Shown here: piece by piece, positions 7,997-15,995 of the stretch
Position numbering within the stretch: the stretch's first letter is position 1
Layout: each line of letters starts with the position of its first letter
NCBI RefSeq assembly: GCF_017569925.1
Contig: NZ_CP050854.1
Coordinates: forward strand, 2,852,001 to 2,916,000
Reading direction: 5' to 3'
Length of the DNA stretch: 64,000 bases
From: Brenneria izadpanahii
GTDB taxonomy: Bacteria > Pseudomonadota > Gammaproteobacteria > Enterobacterales > Enterobacteriaceae
Translations under genes and position numbers: made by a program
The notes under the pieces: generated by a model
Seen by the model: the letters and a program-made list of their open reading frames with translations, nothing else
What the model was told of the DNA's origin: nothing
Database searches by the model: none

Positions 7997-9679
7997 TTAA
8001 AAAGAACTCCAGCCCCCTTCAGCGGATGAAGCGGATTTGGCGCCGGCAGCCGCAGGCTTAAGCTCCAGAGCTGCGCGAGACGCCGTAGCGGCAGAGGCAG
8101 ATTTGCCGGCGGCCGGCGCGGAACCCGATATCTGCCGCCCTTCCGTTAGCCGGAATACGCTAACCACCTGTTCCATCTGTTCGGCCTGCTGCTGCAACGA
8201 CTGGGTAGCCGCGGAGGCTTCATTAACCAGCGCCGCGTTCTGCAATGTCGTTTGTTCCATCTGATTGACCGCTATGTTTACCTGATCGATGCCCAGAGAC
8301 TGCTCCTGACTGGCGCTGCTGATTTCGCCCACCAGGTCGCTGACCTTGCGCACGCCGTTAACGATGTCCAGTATTGATGCTCCCGCCTGTTCCACCAACC
8401 GGTTGCCTGTTTCCACGGTCTGCACCGAATGATCGATCAGCTCCTTAATCTCTTTCGCCGCCGAGGCGCTGCGCTGGGCCAGGCTGCGAACCTCCCCGGC
8501 CACCACGGCGAAACCGCGCCCCTGCTCGCCGGCGCGGGCGGCTTCCACCGCGGCATTCAGCGCCAGGATGTTGGTCTGGAAGGCGATGCCGTCGATTACG
8601 CTGATAATGTCCACAATCTTTCTGGACGAGGTGTCGATCGCGCCCATAGTCTGCACCACCTCGTTCATCAACTGCCCGCCCGATTGGGCCTGACCGGCCG
8701 TTGATTGCGCCAGTTGATTGGCCTGCTTGGCGTTATCCGCGTTCTGACGCACGGTGGAAGCCAACTGTTCAATGGCCGCCGCGGTTTCCTGCAACGCGCT
8801 GGACTGCTCTTCGGTGCGGCTGGACAGATCAAGGTTGCCCGCCGCGATTTGCGAAGACGCCCCGGCGATGGATTCCGAACCCTGACGAACTTCACCCACG
8901 ATGGTGCGCAGCTGGAGCGTCATTTCCTGCAAGGCATGAAGCAACTGCGCGGTTTCATCACGGCCTTCGGCATGCACATTCCGCGTGAGGTCGCCCCCGG
9001 TCACGGCATTCGTAATCTGCACGGCATGCTCCAGCGGCCGCACGATACTGCGCGTGAGCATCCAGGCAAGCAACGAACCGACGACGGCAATCAAAAGGCC
9101 GATGCTCCCCAGAAAGATAAAACCGTTGCCGGCATTCCTGGAAATATCCGCGCCCAACTGGTTGATGGTGGCGCGCTGCTGGTCACGCAGGGCTTGCAGC
9201 GTAGCCAGATAATTATTCGCCGAGGGGCGGAAATCCTGTTCAAACAGCTGTAACGCCTGTTCGTGTTGGCCGTTCTTATTTGCGGCGGAGACGGCGTCGC
9301 GCGCCTTGATGTAAGCCTGGCGCACTTCTGCCAGCTTATCGAACAGCGCCTTTTCTTCCGGGCTGCCGATCAGTTTGGCGAACTGCTCCTGCCGTTCGTT
9401 TGAGTCTTTTGTCGAGGCGGCGTTATCCGCCGCAAACAGTTCAGCCAATGAACCATCGCTGCTGCGCGCCACCGCGGTAGCGCGCTGTACGCTAGAGCCG
9501 ATGGCGCCGTACCAATCGGCCACCAGCCGCTCTTTGTGTAACGGCACCTGCATCATCCGCTGGGTGCTTTGGTCGATCTGCTGAAGCTGATAGACGCCGC
9601 AAGCCAGCATAATCAATGAAAAAACAATAAGTAAGCCAAATCCCACCGCCAGCCGAATGCCGATTCTGAAATTTTTCAC
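7997..9679 (-). CDS. Methyl-accepting chemotaxis protein
   Basis: This 560-residue transducer starts at a GTG. It has a first membrane segment (about residues 9-31), a four-helix-bundle periplasmic ligand domain (about 32-190), a second membrane segment (about 192-213), a HAMP domain and a long cytoplasmic signalling coil. The coil contains the highly conserved hairpin tip IDGIAFQTNILALNAAVEAA and RAGEQGRGFAVVAGEVRSL, which contacts CheA and CheW. The protein ends in GWSSF, matching the xWxxF pentapeptide that tethers CheR/CheB in Tsr/Tar-type receptors, so it is probably a high-abundance type. It is encoded alone. The ligand is unknown. Confidence 0.95.
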   Translation of the reverse strand: MKNFRIGIRLAVGFGLLIVFSLIMLACGVYQLQQIDQSTQRMMQVPLHKERLVADWYGAIGSSVQRATAVARSSDGSLAELFAADNAASTKDSNERQEQFAKLIGSPEEKALFDKLAEVRQAYIKARDAVSAANKNGQHEQALQLFEQDFRPSANNYLATLQALRDQQRATINQLGADISRNAGNGFIFLGSIGLLIAVVGSLLAWMLTRSIVRPLEHAVQITNAVTGGDLTRNVHAEGRDETAQLLHALQEMTLQLRTIVGEVRQGSESIAGASSQIAAGNLDLSSRTEEQSSALQETAAAIEQLASTVRQNADNAKQANQLAQSTAGQAQSGGQLMNEVVQTMGAIDTSSRKIVDIISVIDGIAFQTNILALNAAVEAARAGEQGRGFAVVAGEVRSLAQRSASAAKEIKELIDHSVQTVETGNRLVEQAGASILDIVNGVRKVSDLVGEISSASQEQSLGIDQVNIAVNQMEQTTLQNAALVNEASAATQSLQQQAEQMEQVVSVFRLTEGRQISGSAPAAGKSASAATASRAALELKPAAAGAKSASSAEGGWSSF

Positions 9680-10088
9680 TTTCCCGCTACCCTTAAGTGT
9701 ATATAAGGCTTGCCTGATGCCAGCCCTTACGTTGATGACTCACATTTCGCTATGGGTTTCATCCGTTGATAGCAGTTATCGCTACCTCCCGACTTCCAGC
9801 GGGAAACTGCCGCAAAGCCAATGCTGAAAAAACAATTGCCGTTTGTGGAACAAAGCCTGACGCCTGGTGGAAAAATGCTTCGACCAGCTATCTTGCGCAT
9901 TGAGTGTCCAACGGCAGTAATATGGCGGGAGGATATTCCAACGACGCTGTCATTTATCGGCTGACGGGAAAGGAAGTTTATACACTCCATCGATAAAAAC
10001 GATCAAACAACCAATTTTAATAGACAACTTAAATTGAATAAGTAATTTCGATCGTTAAATACTATTGCGCCATCTGACCAATTTGTAA
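9680..10088. other. Intergenic region, no supported gene
   Basis: It contains the promoter side of the chemoreceptor gene. An 87-codon minus-strand frame (9727-9990) shows no domain or ribosome-binding site. AT content rises towards 10,080, just before the inositol-phosphatase remnant. Confidence 0.5.
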
Positions 10089-10313
10089 TTAGCCATTAAA
10101 TACAAGTTTAACCAGCCGATTCCAACGCGGTTGATTCGCGGCAAGCGGAAGATAACCTTTCGCGCAATCCCATCTGGTACGGCGCGCCGTCAAGTAACGC
10201 GGAATATTCTCCGCTTCCTGATGAATAAGCCGGCCTGCCGCGTGATCCCAGGGTTTCAGGCTGCCGTTAAGCATAAAATCCGCGGTTCCCTGAGCAAGGA
10301 AACGGTAAAACAA
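10089..10313 (-). pseudogene. 3' remnant of an inositol-monophosphatase-family gene
   Basis: The fragment reads FLAQGTADFMLNGSLKPWDH and then AAGRLIHQEA. This matches the C-terminal signature of the IMPase/CysQ superfamily, in which the WD.AAG aspartate helps bind the catalytic metals and substrate. Only about 75 C-terminal residues remain of a protein normally near 260, and in-frame sequence upstream ends directly at the stop codon of the TonB-C-like gene (10323). It therefore looks like a gene whose 5' two-thirds was lost when the secretion locus to its right was inserted or rearranged. I see no matching 5' part elsewhere in the window. Confidence 0.7.
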
Positions 10314-10322
10314 CGCTTGGGA

Positions 10323-10709
10323 TCAGGCCGCCAGCGGTATTCTGACCACCAGCAGCAGCGGCATCGGCATATCTGTCGGCGGCGTGCCTGGTTTAAGCGT
10401 CAGCACGATATCGCGCAGCAGTTCTTCCAGTTGCAAATCACCCAGCAGCGGTGCGGAAAAGCGTTTTATCCGGCCGCGATTGTCAATCCAGATTCGAACG
10501 ACGATGCCGGAACGGGCGATATCGGCGGGCAGTTCCTGCCGCTCGTTTATCCGCTCGCGAAAATGCCGGACGGTATCGTTGTTTTCATTAAAACAGGCCT
10601 GCAAGCGCACGGAGGTCTCCCGTGCATAGCGATCCCAGAGCAATTTGTCGGCGGAGTGCGCCGATGTCGACAAAAAAGCCAATAGCAATCCCGATAGCCA
10701 GCGGCGCAT
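10323..10709 (-). CDS. Small exported TonB-C-terminal-like protein
   Basis: From ATG 10709 the protein has a signal peptide (MRRWLSGLLLAFLSTSAHSA) and about 110 mature residues. The mature part carries a TonB C-terminal-like pattern (GIVVRIWIDNRGRIKRFSAP then DLQLEELLRDIVL). This fold normally contacts outer-membrane partners or forms small energy-transducing or dimerising modules; here it lacks a membrane anchor and proline linker and would be a free periplasmic protein. It is the last gene of the tpsA-to-ppiC operon, beginning just after the PpiC stop. An ATG at 10730 overlapping ppiC is a possible alternative start. Confidence 0.7.
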   Translation of the reverse strand: MRRWLSGLLLAFLSTSAHSADKLLWDRYARETSVRLQACFNENNDTVRHFRERINERQELPADIARSGIVVRIWIDNRGRIKRFSAPLLGDLQLEELLRDIVLTLKPGTPPTDMPMPLLLVVRIPLAA

Positions 10710-10719
10710 CGTATTCTGT

Positions 10720-11742
10720 CTACTGCACATCTTGCGTTTTCTTTCGTTCGTCAGTTGCCGGCGACACGCCGGCCAGCAACTGCTGCAACGCCGGTCCATC
10801 TATCGTTAACGGCGCCGCGCCCAGCAGGTTGTTTAGGTAGGCTTGCGCCTGCTCAGCCTGTTTTTGCTGACGCATCAGCGCCGTCAGGCGCGGGGCGACC
10901 TCCTCCAGCGTCGCGGTACGGGAGGGGATCACCTCTTCCAGCTTGACGATATGAAACCCGGCCTGCGAACGCACCGGCGCCGACACCTCGCCAGGCTGCA
11001 GCGCCGCCACCAGTTGACGCATTTCCGGCACCAGATTCTGCAGCGGCTGAACGCCGATATCGCCGCCGTTGGCGACGCTCTGCGCATCCTGGGAGTATTG
11101 ATTCGCCAATTGCGCGAAATCGTCCTTCCCGCCGCGCGCCCGGTCTGCCAGCTCTTTGGCCTGTTTCTCCACCTTCGCCGCCGCGTCCGGGTCGTTCATC
11201 GGCGCGGACAGGAAAATCTGCCGGACATGATAGCGGGCGGCGACCACCAGCTTATCTTTCGCCGTTTCGTAGGCCGCATTCAGCTGCTGCTCCGTAGGAT
11301 AATCGGGCGCGGGCTGACTGACCGAGGAGAGATAGCTGCGCAGTAAAACCTGCTGCTCGGCGGCCGCCATCGCCGCCGCCACTTCCGGCCGTTTATCCCA
11401 GCCCTTATCCCGCGCTTCCGCCAGCAACGCTTTCTCCTGAATATGCTGGCGCAACCACTGCTCCCTGCGTGCGGAATCGTCCGTCATCTCTTGCCGCGCG
11501 GCGGGCGGCAACACCGTCAGCCAGCGGCCGATCTCATCGCGCGTGACGTTTAACGCGCCCAGACTGGCAACCGGTTTCGCCGCCTGCGATTCCGCCGCTT
11601 GCCGGACATCCGCGGCGGCCTCGGCCGGTTGCTCGATGCCGTTCAGCCACAAGGCGATAACCAGCGCCAGCGCCGCCAATACGGCCGCTGCGGTATAAAG
11701 CCGCTTTTTCCCTTGTTGTCCCGTAAACAGAGTTGTAAGCAT
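10720..11742 (-). CDS. Membrane-anchored PpiC-type peptidyl-prolyl isomerase
   Basis: An N-terminal membrane anchor (YTAAAVLAALALVIALWLNG) is followed by a SurA-N-like helical region. A parvulin/PpiC domain comes next, with YHVRQIFLSA, FAQLANQYSQDAQSVANGGD and GFHIVKLEEVIPSR, which are the diagnostic parvulin strands and helix. It would act in the periplasm on folding of exported proteins. Its place in the two-partner secretion operon suggests it chaperones the giant exoprotein, the TpsB pore or the porin during transit. Start at ATG 11742 is preferred over 11763. In P. aeruginosa a PpiC-type gene lies in the corresponding position (from memory). Confidence 0.88.
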   Translation of the reverse strand: MLTTLFTGQQGKKRLYTAAAVLAALALVIALWLNGIEQPAEAAADVRQAAESQAAKPVASLGALNVTRDEIGRWLTVLPPAARQEMTDDSARREQWLRQHIQEKALLAEARDKGWDKRPEVAAAMAAAEQQVLLRSYLSSVSQPAPDYPTEQQLNAAYETAKDKLVVAARYHVRQIFLSAPMNDPDAAAKVEKQAKELADRARGGKDDFAQLANQYSQDAQSVANGGDIGVQPLQNLVPEMRQLVAALQPGEVSAPVRSQAGFHIVKLEEVIPSRTATLEEVAPRLTALMRQQKQAEQAQAYLNNLLGAAPLTIDGPALQQLLAGVSPATDERKKTQDVQ

Positions 11743-11797
11743 ATCGCCTCCCACTGGCTTCAACGCGAATGATTCCCGACCGAGCTTTTTCGCGCGT

Positions 11798-12355
11798 CTA
11801 CGCCTTCAATTCGATTTCCTGTTCCAATGCAATGTCCTGTTCAACCGACGCGGCGGGCGACTGCGCCTTATCGCCCGTCAGCCCAGCCGTCTTCGGCGCC
11901 GCGTCCGCGCTGCCGAGCGTGGTTTCTTCTGCTGAGACCTGACGGTAAGTACGCAGGTAAAGCAGAAACTCCTGCATCAAACGATCCCAGATTTCGATAT
12001 TGGCGCGTATAAAACCGCCGCTGACGCCGCCCGCCACCAGGCAATCCATTTCCAGCGCCAGAAAATGTTCCTGCTCGCTAAGACGCGAAAAACGTTTGCT
12101 CCGATTCCACTGCGCCGTCATCGCTTCCGGCAGTTCGCCTTCAATGCGCAGAACGCAGCCGAAAGTGAAATCCAGCCACGCATCCGCTTCCGGCGCGGAA
12201 TTGCCGAAGCGCACGGAAAACCCCATGCCCTGGCTGGCGCTGAGCAGTTGCACGATGCCGTTCTGTTCCGACGGCGTAACGCGATAGCCCATGCTTTGCA
12301 GATTTTCCGTCAGCGACGCAACGTTGACGCTTTTGATTAGCTCTTGCTCTTTCAT
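11798..12355 (-). CDS. YbjN-domain protein
   Basis: This cytoplasmic protein of 185 residues has no signal peptide. Residues 10-140 resemble the YbjN domain, a type-III-secretion-chaperone-like fold: ENLQSMGYRVTPSEQNGIVQ, WNRSKRFSRLSEQEHFLALE, MDCLVAGGVSGGFIRANIE. The C-terminal 45 residues are low-complexity and acidic (DIALEQEIELKA). It overlaps no neighbour and sits 5 bases after the coiled-coil gene, firmly inside the operon. A chaperone or regulatory role for secretion partners is only inferred from fold and context. Confidence 0.7.
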   Translation of the reverse strand: MKEQELIKSVNVASLTENLQSMGYRVTPSEQNGIVQLLSASQGMGFSVRFGNSAPEADAWLDFTFGCVLRIEGELPEAMTAQWNRSKRFSRLSEQEHFLALEMDCLVAGGVSGGFIRANIEIWDRLMQEFLLYLRTYRQVSAEETTLGSADAAPKTAGLTGDKAQSPAASVEQDIALEQEIELKA

Positions 12356-12360
12356 ACCGT

Positions 12361-13041
12361 TTACTCCCGCGTTTCACTGTGGTTGGCCGGGGTTTCCGGC
12401 GTAGAAACCGTATTGCGGGCGTCCGCCCGGTTCTCATACAGGCGATCGCCGTAGGACTGGGCGATTTCGTCGAACCTCACCCGCGACGAGGTGGCGAAAG
12501 GCTGACGCATCTGCAGGATGCTGCCGGTGCTCAACCCTTCATAGGCGGCCAGCACCTCTTTGCCAAGCGCGTACAACTGCTGGTTTTTCTGCCGGCAGAT
12601 ATCCAGCGCCTGCCGGGTCTGCTGCGCGCTGCGTTGCAGATCCAGCCGTGCGGCTTCCCTGCCGCGCGCCAGTTGCAGCAGTTCGTCATAGGCGGAGCGG
12701 AATTTTTCCACCTGCTGTTGGCTGGCCGCCACCTGGCTTTCCGCCGCGCTGCGTACCGCCTCCTCGCGCGCGGCCAGTTCCCGCGCCTGCCCTTGGCTCT
12801 GGCCGAGTCGAGCCTGCAACTGCGCGATCTCCTGCCGCGCCGTCTGCAGTTGCGCCTGCGCCGCATTGCGCTCCGCCAGCGCCTTGGACTGCTCGATCTG
12901 CGCGTTCTGCAACTGCTGATTGGTGGCGCGCAGCTGATCGCGCAGGCGGTTTTCCAAATCGGCGTCGGCCCGCGCCGCCGGCGACAGCAGCGTGCCGGCC
13001 AGCAGCAGCATGCCGATGCGTCGTTTCAGTTTGTTATCCAT
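12361..13041 (-). CDS. Exported coiled-coil protein
   Basis: Signal peptide (MDNKLKRRIGMLLLAGTLLSPAARA, split here as cleavage after ARA), then roughly 130 residues of Q/A/R-rich heptads (LENRLRDQLRATNQQLQNAQ onward) forming a long coiled coil. A short conserved tail follows (YALGKEVLAAYEGLSTGSIL, RVRFDEIAQSYGDRLYENR). No enzymatic motif is present. It probably acts in the periplasm, perhaps as a spacer or scaffold linking the TonB/porin components. The ATG at 13041 is chosen over an upstream TTG at 13050. Confidence 0.75.
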   Translation of the reverse strand: MDNKLKRRIGMLLLAGTLLSPAARADADLENRLRDQLRATNQQLQNAQIEQSKALAERNAAQAQLQTARQEIAQLQARLGQSQGQARELAAREEAVRSAAESQVAASQQQVEKFRSAYDELLQLARGREAARLDLQRSAQQTRQALDICRQKNQQLYALGKEVLAAYEGLSTGSILQMRQPFATSSRVRFDEIAQSYGDRLYENRADARNTVSTPETPANHSETRE

Positions 13042-13062
13042 ACCCTTCAACTCCTTCCCGCG

Positions 13063-14763
13063 TCAGAAGCGGGCGTTCAGGTCGAGCTGGAAGACATCAA
13101 TGGAGAGCGGCTGACCGGACACCTCCTTCGAACTGCTCCAGCGGCCCTGCAGCGCGACGCTGTCGGCCAGCGCATAGCTCGCTCCGAGGAAATAGCCGCG
13201 CGCGTTGGTGCCGCCCAGATGGAAGCTGGAGTCGTTATAGGCGTCCGGCATGGCGTCGGGCTCAATGTACTTGTAGCCCGCGAAGACGTTCCAGTCGCCC
13301 TGCCGCTCCATCTCCAGCGAGCGTCCTAACATCGCCTGCAGCATCCAGGCGTTCGGGCCGCTGTCGATATTGCCTTCGCCGTCCAGAAAAACATCCGCGA
13401 TCTGCCCTTGAGAACGGCGCTCCATCTTGCCCTCGTCGTAAGCCAGGTTGCGCACGTAGTTGCCCTGCAGGCGCAGCTTCATGTTGTTGAAGGTTTCGGT
13501 ATCCCACACCAGGTTGACGTCCAGCAGATTGAATTCAGACGCCAGCCCGAAATATTGCGGCTCTGCGGTACTGGCCGGATTGGCGGGGTTCCGCACAATA
13601 TTGCGCAACATAAATAGGGTGTTGCCCCTCTGCATAAATTTCGGGCGCGACCAGTCGCTGCTGCACGCCGGGTCGCCTTCATAAAGGCTGCACGGCGCGG
13701 AGCGCACGCCGGAAATATTGTCGAAATAGTAATAAGCCAGCGCGCCTTTTAAGCGGTTGCGTTCGTCGATTCGCCACTCCGCGCCCACCTGACCGCCGTA
13801 CAGCCACTTATCTTCGCTCTTGCCCTTTTCCCAACTGTTGGCGGGCCAGGAATCGGAGCCGTATTCCAGCGGGAAGGCGCCCAGTGTGCCGAACAGGGAA
13901 AGCGGTTCGGATAGCTTGATATCGCCTGCGCTGAACGAGAGGCCGTCCAGGTTCAGATCGTTCGACCAGAGCAGATCGGTGGTCATAAACGGGTTGGCGC
14001 CGCGGCCGAAATCCATGCCGTAGCCCTGCGGCGAGCGCCAGCGGATCCAGGCCCGATCTAGCCAGATGTTCTTCTTGCCGTCGTTGTTGCCCAGCGTCTG
14101 GGTGGTGGTGACCGGGCTATCGTCGCTGCCCGTCGCCACGCTTACGCCGCTGGACCACTCATCCGCCAGTTGCGCCTCGACGCCGAGCCGGGCGCGGATA
14201 CGGAAGCGGTTCTCGCGATCCTGGCGGGTATTCAGCAGCGGCGGCAGTTGCCCGTTATTGGAATTGAGATTGACGTCATAAGGACCGTTTTCATTCAACG
14301 CATGGAAATCAATAATCGTGTTGTCGTTGGTATCGGAATAGAAACGGGACTCATAGCGCGAGCGCACGTCGCCGCTAACCTTGATGCGCGACGCCCAGTC
14401 GGGAAAGGTGTTGGGCGCGGCCCAATTCTCCGCTTTCGCCTGGGCGATCACCTCCTGTTTGACCTCGTCGCGAATCTGGTCGCGCACCGTTTCCGGCACA
14501 TAGGGCACGCGCACGTCGCCCGGCTGCGTGGCCGGAGACGACTGCGCCGCCGCTTGCCGCTGTTCGACCGCCTGTTGCGCTTCGGCCTGCGCCTGGGCGA
14601 TCAGCGCTTCGGCCTGATCCCGTTTCAACACCCCCTGCTGCACCAATAAATTAATCAGATTGACGGTGGCATTCTCCGAGGGTGCCGCCAGCGCCTGTCC
14701 GGACGATAATGCCAGTGCTGCGGTCATCGCCACTGCCAGGCGCCCTGGTGAACGTTTCTTCAT
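13063..14763 (-). CDS. Putative outer-membrane porin
   Basis: The 566-residue precursor has a signal peptide ending SGQALA, an alpha-helical periplasmic N-terminal segment (LLVQQGVLKRDQAEALIAQA, which also occurs in other putative porins) and then many alternating beta strands. The C-terminal phenylalanine (LDLNARF) is the usual beta-barrel assembly signal. It belongs to the putative-porin family found beside ExbB/ExbD/TonB genes. It lies between tonB and the coiled-coil gene and could be the outer-membrane gate energised by this dedicated TonB system. There is no plug domain, so it is not a standard TonB-dependent receptor. Confidence 0.85.
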   Translation of the reverse strand: MKKRSPGRLAVAMTAALALSSGQALAAPSENATVNLINLLVQQGVLKRDQAEALIAQAQAEAQQAVEQRQAAAQSSPATQPGDVRVPYVPETVRDQIRDEVKQEVIAQAKAENWAAPNTFPDWASRIKVSGDVRSRYESRFYSDTNDNTIIDFHALNENGPYDVNLNSNNGQLPPLLNTRQDRENRFRIRARLGVEAQLADEWSSGVSVATGSDDSPVTTTQTLGNNDGKKNIWLDRAWIRWRSPQGYGMDFGRGANPFMTTDLLWSNDLNLDGLSFSAGDIKLSEPLSLFGTLGAFPLEYGSDSWPANSWEKGKSEDKWLYGGQVGAEWRIDERNRLKGALAYYYFDNISGVRSAPCSLYEGDPACSSDWSRPKFMQRGNTLFMLRNIVRNPANPASTAEPQYFGLASEFNLLDVNLVWDTETFNNMKLRLQGNYVRNLAYDEGKMERRSQGQIADVFLDGEGNIDSGPNAWMLQAMLGRSLEMERQGDWNVFAGYKYIEPDAMPDAYNDSSFHLGGTNARGYFLGASYALADSVALQGRWSSSKEVSGQPLSIDVFQLDLNARF

Positions 14764-14800
14764 GTTGCACTGCTCCTAAAACAGAATGGATTGAATAACA

Positions 14801-15538
14801 TCAGCTAGGACGCCGTCCCTGTAACGAGACCCGCACCGGCAGCGTCAAAGATTTCGGCGGTTTCTGCGTCATGGCCGGTGCCCTGCGCAGGGCGGCGATA
14901 ATGGCGTCATCCACCGTTTTATTGCCGCTGGATCTCACCAGTTCCACGCGCGTCATGCTTCCCGCCTCGTTGAACCAGACGTTGACCTGCAGGCGATAGC
15001 TGAGCAGACGGGTACTGTCGTCCTGGCGCAGGATCTGCTGAAACATATACGACAGATACTGGCCGTAGGTGGCGTTCCCCACCCCGCCCGATCCGCCGCT
15101 GCCGCTCATGCCGCCGCTTCGTCCCGCGCCGATGTTGAAACTGTCCGTTCCGGCCTGGGCTTCAGCGTCCATCTCCATCGCCTTCGCCATATCGTCCATC
15201 GGCTTGGGCGCCTCTTCCGGTTCGGGTTGTTCCGCCGGTTTGGGTTCCGGCAATGGTTCCGGCTCCGCCACCTCCTCGGGCTTGGGTTCCGGTTCAGGCT
15301 GCTGCTGCTCGGGCGGCGGTGGCGGCGGCAACGGAATGATCATGTCCTCCCTGGGGCTTTCCCGGCGCACGCCCGCCGAATCGTGGGCCCACAGCCAGAT
15401 AAGCCATCCGGCGGCAATCAGTACCGCGATGGCCGCCACCGTCTTCACCGCCAGCCGGCCTGTCGCTTTCTTCCGTTCCGCCTCCCGGTCCTTCCAGTCC
15501 GGAACCGGCCCTTTTACGTGGTTTGAGTCAAATGACAT
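14801..15538 (-). CDS. tonB: TonB-family energy-transducing protein
   Basis: Cytoplasmic stub, one membrane segment (VKTVAAIAVLIAAGWLIWLW), a proline/glutamate-rich spacer (IPLPPPPPPEQQQPEPEPKP and following) and a C-terminal TonB fold (LQVNVWFNEAGSMTRVELVR, DDAIIAALRRAPAM) make this a classic TonB of 245 residues. A Gly/Ser-rich stretch separates spacer and C-domain. It is encoded directly after exbB-exbD, so the three probably form a dedicated inner-membrane energy complex for this locus, separate from the housekeeping TonB. Confidence 0.93.
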   Translation of the reverse strand: MSFDSNHVKGPVPDWKDREAERKKATGRLAVKTVAAIAVLIAAGWLIWLWAHDSAGVRRESPREDMIIPLPPPPPPEQQQPEPEPKPEEVAEPEPLPEPKPAEQPEPEEAPKPMDDMAKAMEMDAEAQAGTDSFNIGAGRSGGMSGSGGSGGVGNATYGQYLSYMFQQILRQDDSTRLLSYRLQVNVWFNEAGSMTRVELVRSSGNKTVDDAIIAALRRAPAMTQKPPKSLTLPVRVSLQGRRPS

Positions 15539-15561
15539 GGTTAGCCCCGGCCTGCGTTGTT

Positions 15562-15983
15562 TTACGATTTATTCGGTTTGCCCGTCACCAGCCCCACCTG
15601 CGACAACTCCAGCCGTCTCAGGACGTCCAGCACATCCACCACTTTCTGGTACTGCACTCCCCGTCGCCGCGGACGATGACCGGAAAATTAGGATTCAGCG
15701 CTTTTTCCGTACGCAGGCGATCCTCCAGTTCGGGCAACGTCACCGGATAGGCGTCAAGAAATACCTGCCCGGCGTCGTTCACCGCGATCGCCTTGGTCTT
15801 CTGTTCCGAGAGCGACACCGTCGCGCTGGCCTTGGGCAGATTGACCCGGATACCGGATATCTGCGCCGTCGCCGTGAGGATAAACATCACCAGCACGACC
15901 AACAGCACATCCACCAGCGGCGTGATATTGATGCCGTCAAAAGTGCTGCTCTCTTCGTCATCGGATACCGTGTGGTTAGCCAT
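15562..15983 (-). pseudogene. exbD: ExbD, frameshifted near its 3' end
   Basis: The open frame starts MANHTVSDDEESSTFDGINI and contains the ExbD membrane segment with the essential aspartate (ITPLVDVLLVVLVMFILTA). It reads normally to VIVRGDG, then goes out of frame. In the next frame the expected ending continues VQYQKVVDVLDVLRRLELSQ and stops at 15562, giving 140 residues, the usual ExbD size. Adding one G in the coding-strand G4 run (plus strand C4, 15659-15662) repairs it. Without repair the last third of the periplasmic domain is replaced by junk and the frame stops at 15618. Confidence 0.85.
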
Positions 15984-15995
15984 CTCATTGCTCCT

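Noticed and set aside
9727..9990. 87-codon minus-strand frame upstream of the chemoreceptor
   Set aside because: No ribosome site, no domain, and composition unlike neighbouring genes.
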